Positions 42,563 to 50,465 of a stretch of DNA of 64,000 nucleotides are shown in pieces. Source of the DNA: Oscillospiraceae bacterium (GTDB taxonomy: Bacteria > Bacillota > Clostridia > Saccharofermentanales > Saccharofermentanaceae); the NCBI GenBank assembly GCA_015069205.1, contig SVIZ01000009.1, positions 1-64,000 of the forward strand, given 5' to 3'. A program made the position numbers and the translations under genes. Within the stretch, counting starts at the first letter, position 1; the number at the start of each line of letters is the position of its first letter. Below the pieces are notes generated by a model. The model had not been told where the DNA came from, ran no database searches, and was given only the letters and a program-made list of their open reading frames with translations.

Positions 42563-44239
42563 TTATTTCTTTGTGATCCGCGCTTCGAAAACGCCGTCCT
42601 TAAGATCTGTCGTAAGCTTTAATTTGTGCTGTTCAAATATCCTTCCGGCGATTGCGATTCCGGTGCCGGGAGTGAACTTGCCGGCCGTTGTTTTATTCCT
42701 GATGGTGATTGATTTTGATGTAATGGCCGCCTCGATCTTCGCATCTTTGTTTCCATATTTAACGGCATTGTCGACAAGACAGAAAAGTGCTGTGTTGAAA
42801 TAGTCCCTTTCGGTCATGTATTCGGCATCTCCCTTGATGTCAATGCCGGCACCTGCTTTGGATGCGACTTCTTCGAGACACTTGCGGATGGAGGTTTTCG
42901 AGAGCCTGAGAGACGTCTTATCGGCGGTCTTAAGTATCGACTCGATATCAGCGTTCATCTCCTGTGTCTTTGCAAGGATACGGTCTGCGTAACGGTCCTT
43001 TTCAGAAGCGTCACTGACATCTTTCAGGTTCTCGGCATAGCCTCCGAGTATCTGCAGAGGTGTCTTCAGGTTATGGGCCAGGGAATCGATAAGGCTATTC
43101 TTGAACCTGTTATTCTCATAGGCCTTCTTATACTGCGAATACGGCCTTACCGCTGTAAGACAGGGAATTCCGATTGAGAATACCAGAAGTACGATTCCGG
43201 CTATCAGAAATACCGGCTTGAAATAATCCTTATAATCGAGAGTGGTAGAGACGGATTCAACAAGATACTTTTGTCCGTTTATCTCAATGACGGCAAGTCT
43301 GCCCATGGTGTAATAGCCGTTATTCCGCATTCCCGCACGTGCACTGAAGATCTCTCCATACTGTTTTCTGATCCTGCCGTCTGTCTCACGTTCAAACTTC
43401 TCGAGATCGCTCATGCTGTTTGCAAGAAAGATATCCCCGTTTTGTCCGAAGAAAGCATCCGGTCTGTCACACCTTAAGAACAGGCGGTACATGTCACCGA
43501 AATCCGTATTCTCATTGTAAATATTTGTGGAATACAGATCAGCTTTGGAAGGATCCGTAAAATCCCAGCTCTGATCTGAAGAATATCTGCGGTAATCGTA
43601 GTCTTCCAGATGTGCTTTGCCTATATGGAATGTATTTTGATCTTCGTAGTATGTCTCAATGACAGGAATGCGGTATTGAAGGGCCCCGCTAGAGATGATA
43701 CAGGCAACAAACAGAGCCTGTCCCCTGCCAAAATTCGAAAACTCAGCCGCGCTCCAGCTGTTGCCGACATAATAGTTTCTGTTGCGGTCATTGTAGTTCA
43801 AGCTCCCGGTCTCATCGCATGTTTTGTAATAGATCGTCCAATCATCATTGATCGTAACGGTGCTTTTCCCTTTTGCGAGGAGCTCCTCATCGTCTGTCAG
43901 ACAGATCCATTCCCTGGTATTTTTTTCGAGCGGGACACTGTTGTAATCCGTCTCGAAAACTGTGTCAAAACTTCCGTCCTCATTGACTTTGGCAAACCTA
44001 ATATAATCAGCGGTATACAAATTGCAGAATATATCAATAAATGTCTCGTCCAACTCGCCTTCATCGTATTTTTTGATTAATTCTTCATACTTTTCAAAGA
44101 TGAAATCTTGCCCTTTTTCCAAAGAATCATCATATGACAAATGAAGATACGATTTAAACAAAGCAAAGATCACCGCACCGATAACGATTCCGATGAGCAA
44201 TCTTCCGATCAGAAAACTGAAATAAGACTTTCTCTTCAT
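42563..44239 (-). CDS. Sensor histidine kinase
   Basis: 558 residues. Two membrane spans (about 9-31 and 344-364) enclose a large extracytoplasmic sensor of roughly 310 residues, with many Tyr and Asp and no known ligand motif. The cytoplasmic part has the phosphoacceptor His in LAHNLKTPLQIL, an N box VDNAVKYG and a short, glycine-poor G region (FTPGTGIAIAGRIFEQH). The catalytic domain is compact. It follows the response regulator by 51 bases and GGGGAGG precedes ATG. Signal unknown. Confidence 0.9.
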   Translation of the reverse strand: MKRKSYFSFLIGRLLIGIVIGAVIFALFKSYLHLSYDDSLEKGQDFIFEKYEELIKKYDEGELDETFIDIFCNLYTADYIRFAKVNEDGSFDTVFETDYNSVPLEKNTREWICLTDDEELLAKGKSTVTINDDWTIYYKTCDETGSLNYNDRNRNYYVGNSWSAAEFSNFGRGQALFVACIISSGALQYRIPVIETYYEDQNTFHIGKAHLEDYDYRRYSSDQSWDFTDPSKADLYSTNIYNENTDFGDMYRLFLRCDRPDAFFGQNGDIFLANSMSDLEKFERETDGRIRKQYGEIFSARAGMRNNGYYTMGRLAVIEINGQKYLVESVSTTLDYKDYFKPVFLIAGIVLLVFSIGIPCLTAVRPYSQYKKAYENNRFKNSLIDSLAHNLKTPLQILGGYAENLKDVSDASEKDRYADRILAKTQEMNADIESILKTADKTSLRLSKTSIRKCLEEVASKAGAGIDIKGDAEYMTERDYFNTALFCLVDNAVKYGNKDAKIEAAITSKSITIRNKTTAGKFTPGTGIAIAGRIFEQHKLKLTTDLKDGVFEARITKK

Positions 44240-44290
44240 GTAACATCCTCCCCATATCTGCGGCCATTAACGACCCGTGCATTTTAAAGA

Positions 44291-44959
44291 TCAGTCAAAC
44301 CTGTAACCGACTCCGATGAGAGTCTTGATTCGCGACCCTTCCTTTTTAAGCAATTTCCGGAGGTTCTTCACGCGGTTGTCGATCACGCGCTCGGAAATGA
44401 AATCATCTCCTCCCCAGGCGACTGCAAGCAGAAGCCTTCTCGTAACCGCGACACCCGGATGCTCCATCATGTACTTTAAGATCTGGTATTCCTTCGGCGG
44501 AAGATCGACCGTGCTGCCTGAGACGGTAACTTCAAGCTTCAGTGGATCTAAAGTTATCTCTCCGCTTGTGATGATCTTCCTCTCCTCGTGTACGGCCGTT
44601 GTCCTCTCCAGAAGAGCCATGAGCTTGCTGTACAGTATCGCTATCGAAAAAGGCTTCACGATGTAATCGTCGGCGCCAAGCTCATAACCATAAAGAACGT
44701 CTTCTTCCCTGACCTTTCCGGTAAGAAACACGACCGGAATATCCGATCTCTTTCTGATGATCTTACAGAGTTCAAATCCGTCTATGCCCGGCATCATGAC
44801 ATCGAGGATTATCAGGTCATATTTCTCATTCAGGATCTTGGTTAGGCCCATGTTGCCATCCTGTGCAAGATCTAACGCGATCTTCTCGCGCCTTCCGAAA
44901 TAGTCTCCAATGACCTCTCTTATCTGACTGTCGTCTTCGACGAGCAAAACCCTGTACAT
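44291..44959 (-). CDS. OmpR/PhoB-type response regulator
   Basis: 222 residues. A receiver domain (LLVEDDSQIRE, phosphoacceptor Asp in LIILDVMMPG, VFLTG, DYIVKPF) is followed by a winged helix (DPLKLEVTVSGSTVDLPPKEYQIL... VDNRVKNLRKLL...IGVGYRFD). It pairs with the downstream kinase. GACGGAGG precedes ATG. A direct repeat in its promoter may be its own binding site. Confidence 0.94.
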   Translation of the reverse strand: MYRVLLVEDDSQIREVIGDYFGRREKIALDLAQDGNMGLTKILNEKYDLIILDVMMPGIDGFELCKIIRKRSDIPVVFLTGKVREEDVLYGYELGADDYIVKPFSIAILYSKLMALLERTTAVHEERKIITSGEITLDPLKLEVTVSGSTVDLPPKEYQILKYMMEHPGVAVTRRLLLAVAWGGDDFISERVIDNRVKNLRKLLKKEGSRIKTLIGVGYRFD

Positions 44960-44992
44960 GAGTACCTCCGTCTGAGAGTATGTTACAGGTTC

Positions 44993-45012
44993 AGTGTATC
45001 GTTAGTGTATCG
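44993..45012 (-). promoter_or_regulatory. 11-bp-period direct repeat upstream of the response regulator
   Basis: AGTGTATCG occurs at 44993-45001 and 45004-45012, 11 bases apart. OmpR-family regulators usually bind such head-to-tail half sites. The repeat overlaps a weak TTGCAA-16-TACACT promoter on the minus strand, so the system may regulate itself. Confidence 0.5.
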
Positions 45013-45044
45013 ATTTGCAAAATCAACGCTTTCACGGCCAAAAT

Positions 45045-45087
45045 TGAGAAAAATTATCAATTTTGTCGAAAATGATAATCAGTTTCA
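45045..45087 (+). promoter_or_regulatory. Two Fur-family (Zur/Fur-like) boxes
   Basis: TGAGAAA-A-ATTATCA (45045-45059) and TGATAAT-C-AGTTTCA (45073-45087) each match 12 of 14 positions of the 7-1-7 pattern TGATAAT-N-ATTATCA. Centres are 28 bp apart. Box 2 abuts the -35 box of the transporter promoter. Confidence 0.7.
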
Positions 45088-45089
45088 TA

Positions 45090-45118
45090 TTGACACTCTG
45101 CAGGGGCGCCCATATAAT
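45090..45118 (+). promoter_or_regulatory. Sigma-A promoter of the metal ABC transporter
   Basis: TTGACA (45090-45095), 17-base spacer, TATAAT (45113-45118): a consensus promoter expected to be strong when derepressed. Confidence 0.88.
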
Positions 45119-45160
45119 AGCCTTCCGAACCAACAAATTTTATATAAAGAAAGACGGGAA

Positions 45161-46135
45161 ATGGCTTTTAAGGACTTTATCAGAAAATCCATATCACTTA
45201 TGTTTGCAGGGCTCATGACAGCCTCCATGTGCGCATGTTCGGCAAACACTTCCGGGTCCGGCAAGCTCAACATCGTAACTACCATTTTCCCTGAATACGA
45301 CTGGGTCAGGAACATCGCCGGCGACTATATAAATAATATCGACCTGACGCTCCTTTGCGACAACGGCGTTGACATGCACAGCTTCCAGCCTACGGCGAGC
45401 GACATCGTAAAGATCTCTTCTTGTGATGTTTTCGTTTATGTCGGAGGCGAGTCTGACGAATGGGTCGAAGATGTTCTCAAGGAAGCTGTCAATGAAAAAA
45501 TGCAGGTCGTAAAACTCATGGACGTAATCGGCGAATCCGCTGTTGAGGAAGAGATCGTCGAAGGCATGCAGGCTGAAGAAGATGGGGACGAAGGCGATGG
45601 CGGCACCGAATATGACGAGCACGTCTGGCTCTCGCTTAAGAATGCGCAGAAATGCGTACTGGCCATATCCGCTGCAATGGGTGCAGTTGACCCTTCCAAC
45701 AATAAGAATTATTACATGAATTCGGTCAGCTATAACAACACTTTGGATGAACTCGACAAGAAGTACGCAGAAGCCGTTAATAACGCGGGCAGGGACACGA
45801 TCCTTTTCGCCGACAGGTTCCCTTTCAGATATCTGACTGATGACTATAACCTCAATTACTATGCGGCTTTCGCCGGATGCTCTGCCGAGACCGAGGCAAG
45901 CTTCGACACGGTAGTGTTCCTTGCGGGCAAAGTTGACGAATTAGGACTTAACGCAGTCATCACCATCGACAGCGGTGACCAGGCGATCGCGAAAACAATA
46001 ATCGAGAACACTTCATCCAAGGATCAGGAGATCCTTGTGATGGATTCAATGCAGAGCACGAAGACCTCCGATAACAGGTCTTATGTGGAGATAATGGAAA
46101 GCAATCTCGTAGTTTTGGAGAAGGCACTCGGATAA
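45161..46135 (+). CDS. Metal-binding lipoprotein of a Zn/Mn ABC transporter
   Basis: 324 residues of the ZnuA/cluster A-I family. Signal peptide and lipobox (about Cys26). Metal-site residues are visible in DMHSFQPT (His) and DEHVWLS (His). Where ZnuA has its third His, this protein has ADRFPFRYL (Asp), and the last ligand is probably the Asp of IDSGDQA. An acidic insertion (EEDGDEGDGG) replaces the His-rich loop of ZnuA. The metal could be Zn, Mn or Fe. ATG 45161; the track start is 52 codons early. Its stop overlaps the ATPase ATG. Confidence 0.88.
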   Translation: MAFKDFIRKSISLMFAGLMTASMCACSANTSGSGKLNIVTTIFPEYDWVRNIAGDYINNIDLTLLCDNGVDMHSFQPTASDIVKISSCDVFVYVGGESDEWVEDVLKEAVNEKMQVVKLMDVIGESAVEEEIVEGMQAEEDGDEGDGGTEYDEHVWLSLKNAQKCVLAISAAMGAVDPSNNKNYYMNSVSYNNTLDELDKKYAEAVNNAGRDTILFADRFPFRYLTDDYNLNYYAAFAGCSAETEASFDTVVFLAGKVDELGLNAVITIDSGDQAIAKTIIENTSSKDQEILVMDSMQSTKTSDNRSYVEIMESNLVVLEKALG

Positions 46136-46842
46136 TGGAACAGCTCGTTTGCAAAAATCTTAAACTCGGTTATGAGAACATCACTCTCGCTGAAGACTTG
46201 AGCTTCAGTGTCGAAAAGGGCGACTATCTCTGCATCGTAGGCGAGAACGGCGCGGGCAAATCCACTCTCATGAGAACGATCTTAAGACTCCAGAAGCCTT
46301 TAGCAGGCACCATCGAATATAACGATGATCTCACCGCTTCAAAGATCGGCTATCTCCCTCAGCAGACTGTTGTCCAGAAGGACTTCCCGGCTTCTGTTTA
46401 CGAAGTCGTCCTGTCCGGATGCCAGAACAGCCTGGGCTTTAATATTTTCTATTCAAAGGAAGCAAAGAAGAGAGCTCACGACAATATGGAGCGCCTTGGA
46501 ATAAGCGACCTTGCGAAGTGGAGCTACCGTGACCTTTCGGGCGGTCAGCAGCAGAGAGTACTTCTTGCAAGAGCGCTCTGCGCAACAGAGAAGATGCTGC
46601 TTTTGGACGAACCCGTATCAGGCCTTGACCCGATGGTAACTTTGGAGATGTATGACCTTATCGACAAGCTCAATGATGAGGGCATCACGATAATAATGAT
46701 CTCACACGACATCGCATGCTCCGTTAAATATGCGAAGCACGTTCTACATATCGGAAATAATTTCTTCTTCGGAACCGTTGATGACTACAAGACATCAGCT
46801 GCCGGCGCGAAGTATCTGGAGGGAGGTCATCACCATCATTAA
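46135..46842 (+). CDS. Metal ABC transporter ATPase (ZnuC-like)
   Basis: 235 residues with Walker A (GENGAGKST), Q loop (LPQQTVV), signature LSGGQQQRV, Walker B (LLLDEPVSGLD) and switch His (ISHDIA). It ends in GGHHHH, a His tail encoded by the same bases that provide the Shine-Dalgarno (GGAGG) for the next gene. ATG overlaps the lipoprotein stop as TAATG. Confidence 0.94.
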   Translation: MEQLVCKNLKLGYENITLAEDLSFSVEKGDYLCIVGENGAGKSTLMRTILRLQKPLAGTIEYNDDLTASKIGYLPQQTVVQKDFPASVYEVVLSGCQNSLGFNIFYSKEAKKRAHDNMERLGISDLAKWSYRDLSGGQQQRVLLARALCATEKMLLLDEPVSGLDPMVTLEMYDLIDKLNDEGITIIMISHDIACSVKYAKHVLHIGNNFFFGTVDDYKTSAAGAKYLEGGHHHH

Positions 46843-46846
46843 TACG

Positions 46847-47668
46847 TTGATCTCATACTTCTCATATCCGTTCGTAAGATACGCGCTAATAGTAGGCGTG
46901 CTGATCGCACTGTGCTCATCACTGCTCGGCGTAATCCTCGTATTGAAAAGATTCTCATATATCGGAGACGGTCTTTCACATGTCGCATTCGGTGCGATGG
47001 CCATAGCAGCAGTAGTGGGCCTTACAGACCGCATGATCCTAACTCTGCCCATCACGATAATCTGCGCGATCCTTCTTTTGTGGACAGGCCAGAACACAAA
47101 GATAAAAGGTGATGCGGCCATCGCCATGATATCCGTCGGAGCGCTTGCAGTAGGTTATCTCCTGATGAACCTCTTCCCGACTTCGTCTAATATCTCAGGC
47201 GACGTCTGCACAACGCTTTTCGGTTCCATGAAGATCCTTACGCTTACCAAATCTGAGGTAATCCTCAGTATCGTTCTGTCGGTCGTAGTGGTAATTCTTT
47301 TCGTGGCTTTCTACAACAGATTCTTTGCGGTGACTTTCGACGAGAGCTTCGCGAAAGCAGTCGGCACGAAGACCAATCTTTTGAACCTTCTCATCGCGAC
47401 CATAATCGCGGTGATCATCGTTCTTGCAATGAACCTCGTAGGCTCACTCCTCGTATCCGCGCTGGTCATCTTCCCTGCGCTGTCTGCAATGAGAGTCTTC
47501 AAGAGCTTCCGCTCGGTAACCATCTGTGCGGCTGTTATATCTGTCGTCTGCGCACTTATCGGAATCATTGTCTCGATCCTGATGGACACACCGGTTGGAT
47601 CGACGATAGTCATAACAGACATCGCCGCTTTCCTCGTGTGCACGATCATCGGTAAGATCAAAGGCTGA
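46847..47668 (+). CDS. Metal ABC transporter permease (ZnuB-like)
   Basis: About 273 residues with eight or more hydrophobic segments (YPFVRYALIVGVLIALCSSLLGVILVLKRFSYIGDGLSHVAFGAMA is diagnostic of ABC-3 permeases). No in-frame ATG lies near the family start. The track ATG at 46730 is far inside the ATPase gene. TTG 46847 gives the usual N-terminus. Rare ATC/ATT codons at 46835 and 46838 lie closer to GGAGG (46822-46826). The exact start is undecided. Confidence 0.9.
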   Translation: MISYFSYPFVRYALIVGVLIALCSSLLGVILVLKRFSYIGDGLSHVAFGAMAIAAVVGLTDRMILTLPITIICAILLLWTGQNTKIKGDAAIAMISVGALAVGYLLMNLFPTSSNISGDVCTTLFGSMKILTLTKSEVILSIVLSVVVVILFVAFYNRFFAVTFDESFAKAVGTKTNLLNLLIATIIAVIIVLAMNLVGSLLVSALVIFPALSAMRVFKSFRSVTICAAVISVVCALIGIIVSILMDTPVGSTIVITDIAAFLVCTIIGKIKG

Positions 47669-47734
47669 TCAGATCCGCATCAGGAGTGTAATCAAACTGG
47701 TCGGATACTATCTCGTTGCACTTTGCAAGGTCTT

Positions 47735-48556
47735 TTAAATCTTTCCATCCTTAAACATCTTCATCATCTCGTTGGTAAGGCTGTATTCGTCGGGCTGGAG
47801 TTCGATGTCTTCCCTTGAACGCCACTCGGCAACTTTGAGCTCGCCCTCATCCATCTTAATGGTGTCGTCGCCGTCAACATCGCAGTAGAAACCGACCAGG
47901 ATATCGTCAACGATTCCCCACGGCTGTGATTTGTAGTAACGGATGTTCTTGACCTTAAGCCCCGTCTCTTCCATCGCTTCACGAGCGACAGTCTCTTCCA
48001 ATGTCTCGCCTATCTCGGTAAAACCCGCAACGAGAGCAAAGTGCGCAAAGCCTGTCCTGTATTTGGTCACAAGGATCTTATCGCCGTTCGTGATGCCGAC
48101 TATGACTGCGGGAACCACGCGCGGGTAGAGCACGTTGCCGCATTCACACCTTAACGCGCGTTCCTTGCTGTCTATATAAGTTTCTTTTCCGCATATGCCG
48201 CAGTATCTGTTTCCGCGGTACCAGTTCGCGAGCTGGAGCGCCGTGAAAGCAAGGAAAACATTCTCTTTCCCTGCTATGCCGGAACGTCTGAATGACTTTA
48301 CGTTCACGAATTCATATCCGTCAGGAATACCGGTTCCTTCCCTTGCATCAAGGAAGAAATAGAAATCTTCGTCGAGCGCGAAAAGATAAACCAGCTTGCT
48401 CTTAAGCTCTTCAGAGATCTCGCTTACACGCGGGAATGCTCCGTCCTTAACGAGGATCTCCTGGTGTCTGAAGGCCATGACAAAACTGCCTTCAGAAGGC
48501 TTTCTGTCCGGATAATAATGGTTATCAAGCTTATGCGGGTAAATGTCCTGTATCAT
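47735..48556 (-). CDS. nudC: NADH pyrophosphatase NudC
   Basis: 273 residues from ATG 48556 (GTG 48565 is an alternative). A zinc ribbon of four cysteines (CGICG...CECG) is followed by YPRVVPAVIVGI. The Nudix box GFTEIGETLEETVAREAMEETGL has all catalytic Glu/Arg residues. Hydrolyses NAD(H) to NMN(H) and AMP and can remove NAD caps from RNA. The N-terminal domain is shorter than E. coli NudC. No clear Shine-Dalgarno was seen. Confidence 0.93.
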   Translation of the reverse strand: MIQDIYPHKLDNHYYPDRKPSEGSFVMAFRHQEILVKDGAFPRVSEISEELKSKLVYLFALDEDFYFFLDAREGTGIPDGYEFVNVKSFRRSGIAGKENVFLAFTALQLANWYRGNRYCGICGKETYIDSKERALRCECGNVLYPRVVPAVIVGITNGDKILVTKYRTGFAHFALVAGFTEIGETLEETVAREAMEETGLKVKNIRYYKSQPWGIVDDILVGFYCDVDGDDTIKMDEGELKVAEWRSREDIELQPDEYSLTNEMMKMFKDGKI

Positions 48557-48682
48557 GGTTTTCACGTCTTTCGCGGTTTTTCAAGATTTTAGCAATAGTG
48601 CCGTGAGATTTAAAGATTGCTTAAAGATAATTCCTTAACTCAGCGATACTATATGCTTATAAAATGCAGTGAGGTACCATTC

Positions 48683-49624
48683 ATGAATTATCAGCTTAAC
48701 AATAAAACACTTACATCAGGACTTGTCGGCACATGGTCCTGGGGCAAAGGAAACAACGGCTCGAAAATGATCTTCGGCCAGAATTTCACTAAAGAACAGC
48801 TTAAGGAAGTTTTCGAGAAGGCGTACGCATCGGGATTCAACGCGTGGGACACCGCCGAAGTTTACGGCATGGGAACTGCTGAAACTCTCATAGGAGAATT
48901 CATCAAGGACAAGCCGGACGTGTTTATCTCGACCAAGCATTTTCCGGGCAAGAGATACAAAGACGGCGAGACACGCGCTGCGCTCGAAGCAAGCCTTAAG
49001 CGCCTCGGATTATCCAAGGCCGACCTGTATTTTCTGCACTCGCCCAAGAATATCGAGAGCAACATGAAAGAGATGGCCGAACTCTACAAAGAAGGCCTGA
49101 TTGGCAGCATCGGCCTGTCCAACGGCAACCCGGAGCAGATTGCTCTGGCGTGTAAGATCCTTGAGGAAAACGGCGCGCATCTTGATGCCATACAGAACCA
49201 CTACAGTCTTTTCGCGATGGAAAGAGAAGCATCCACACTTGCCTTCTGCAAAGAGCACGGTATTTTGTTCTTCGGCTACATGCTTCTCGAGCAGGGTGCT
49301 TTGTCAGGCCATTACAACAAAGACCACCACTTTGAGACTTTCTCAATGAGAGGCCTGATGTTCGGAAAATCAAAGTTTAAGAAGGCCGATGCACTGATCA
49401 GCTACATCTGCGGGCTGGGCGAAAAATATTCCATCGATTCATCACAGATCGCTATCGCCTGGGGCGTGTCAAAAGGCATAATTCCGATTGTCGGCATTAA
49501 CAAGCCCCGTCACGTGGAACCTCTCGCAAAGGGCCTTAATCTGGAGCTTGCAGACGAGGAGATCTCACGCCTTGAAGAACTTGCGCTCGCAACGGGAATC
49601 AAGCAGAAAGGCACGTGGGAATAA
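48683..49624 (+). CDS. Aldo/keto reductase
   Basis: 313 residues of the (alpha/beta)8 family. The catalytic tetrad is seen: Asp and Tyr in WDTAEVYGMG, Lys in STKHF, His in FLHSPK. The NADPH-binding end has IPIVGINKPRHVE. Substrate unknown. ATG 48683 has GTGAGG upstream; the track start is 22 codons early. Divergent from nudC, with convergent PNPOx downstream. Confidence 0.93.
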   Translation: MNYQLNNKTLTSGLVGTWSWGKGNNGSKMIFGQNFTKEQLKEVFEKAYASGFNAWDTAEVYGMGTAETLIGEFIKDKPDVFISTKHFPGKRYKDGETRAALEASLKRLGLSKADLYFLHSPKNIESNMKEMAELYKEGLIGSIGLSNGNPEQIALACKILEENGAHLDAIQNHYSLFAMEREASTLAFCKEHGILFFGYMLLEQGALSGHYNKDHHFETFSMRGLMFGKSKFKKADALISYICGLGEKYSIDSSQIAIAWGVSKGIIPIVGINKPRHVEPLAKGLNLELADEEISRLEELALATGIKQKGTWE

Positions 49625-49633
49625 AAATGAGAA

Positions 49634-49670
49634 TACCGTCCCATTGGCTCTTTTCGCGTTTGGGACGGTA
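49634..49670. terminator. Hairpin between convergent genes
   Basis: TACCGTCCCA...TGGGACGGTA is a perfect 10-bp stem with a 17-base loop containing CTTTTCGCG. There is no T tract, so it may work by folding alone or with Rho. Confidence 0.6.
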
Positions 49671-49704
49671 AATCAAATAACAAATTAATATCAATGAAAT
49701 GATA

Positions 49705-50112
49705 TCAGAACGTGAACTCTTCCGGTGCTGCCGTGAAGGAGCTGAATGTGGCTGTTGCATCCTTGAAGAAGAGGACCTGTGTGTTGTCGTCATCAGGGTT
49801 ATACATCGCCTTAAGATCAGGATACTTCTCGAGCATGGCAACCTTAACGTCTCTTGAATCATCGTTGATGAGTTTGCCTGATACACGGAGCCATGTTCCT
49901 GTCTGTCCGTCAAAAGCGCAGATCTCAGCCTTCGGATTTGCACCGAGCTGCTTTGAAACGGGCTTAACCTTGCCTGTCTGGATATAAAGCTTTCCGTCAT
50001 AAACGAGTGCTGTTCCGAAAGGTCTTACTCTCGGCTGGTCACCGTCAACTGTTGCGAGGTAATAAGTTCCTGTCTTGTCCAAAAATTCAGATACTTTCTC
50101 GATGTTTGACAT
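49705..50112 (-). CDS. Pyridoxamine 5'-phosphate oxidase-family flavoprotein
   Basis: 135 residues, split-barrel FMN-binding protein: YYLATVDGDQPRVRPFGTALVYDGKLYIQTG and a C-terminal FTAAPEEFTF. The short members usually reduce FMN/F420-type substrates or bind haem and not PNP. AAAGGAG precedes ATG. Last gene of a probable three-gene unit after the sugar-binding protein and the Dabb protein. Confidence 0.88.
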   Translation of the reverse strand: MSNIEKVSEFLDKTGTYYLATVDGDQPRVRPFGTALVYDGKLYIQTGKVKPVSKQLGANPKAEICAFDGQTGTWLRVSGKLINDDSRDVKVAMLEKYPDLKAMYNPDDDNTQVLFFKDATATFSSFTAAPEEFTF

Positions 50113-50151
50113 GGTAGTTATCTCCTTTTATTTGTTTTTATAATTTTACTC

Positions 50152-50454
50152 TTAAACTTCGTAATCAAAGCTGCTTCTTATCTTCACGTACGGTCTTACC
50201 TTCGTGTTGGCAACTTCAACATGCAGAGGATTGGAAGAATAGTTCTTCAGAGCTTCCTCGTTTTCGAAAAGTGAATCGAGCATTGCATCGCCGCTTGAAC
50301 TTGTAAGCTTATCTGTGTTTACTTTTATCTCAACAAGACCCGGTATCTTGCCTTGAAGGCCCTCAAGACCTTCCTTGATGCCTGCTTTTATCTGTTCTTT
50401 CTCACTGTCTGAATATTCGTCTTTAAGTGTCCAGACTATAACGTGTCTTACCAT
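50152..50454 (-). CDS. Dabb (stress-responsive A/B barrel) domain protein
   Basis: 100 residues, one Dabb domain: MVRHVIVWTLKDEYSDSEK, LEGLQGKIPGLVEIKVN, and NPLHVEVANTKVRPYV. Small dimeric alpha/beta barrel proteins with poorly known roles. AGGAGG lies right before ATG, 11 bases after the sugar-binding protein stop. Confidence 0.9.
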   Translation of the reverse strand: MVRHVIVWTLKDEYSDSEKEQIKAGIKEGLEGLQGKIPGLVEIKVNTDKLTSSSGDAMLDSLFENEEALKNYSSNPLHVEVANTKVRPYVKIRSSFDYEV

Positions 50455-50465
50455 AAAACCTCCTG

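Noticed and set aside
42563-44239. Inactive kinase because of the weak glycine box
   Set aside because: The H box, N box and GTG-type glycine are present; compact ATPase domains of this kind occur in active Firmicute kinases.
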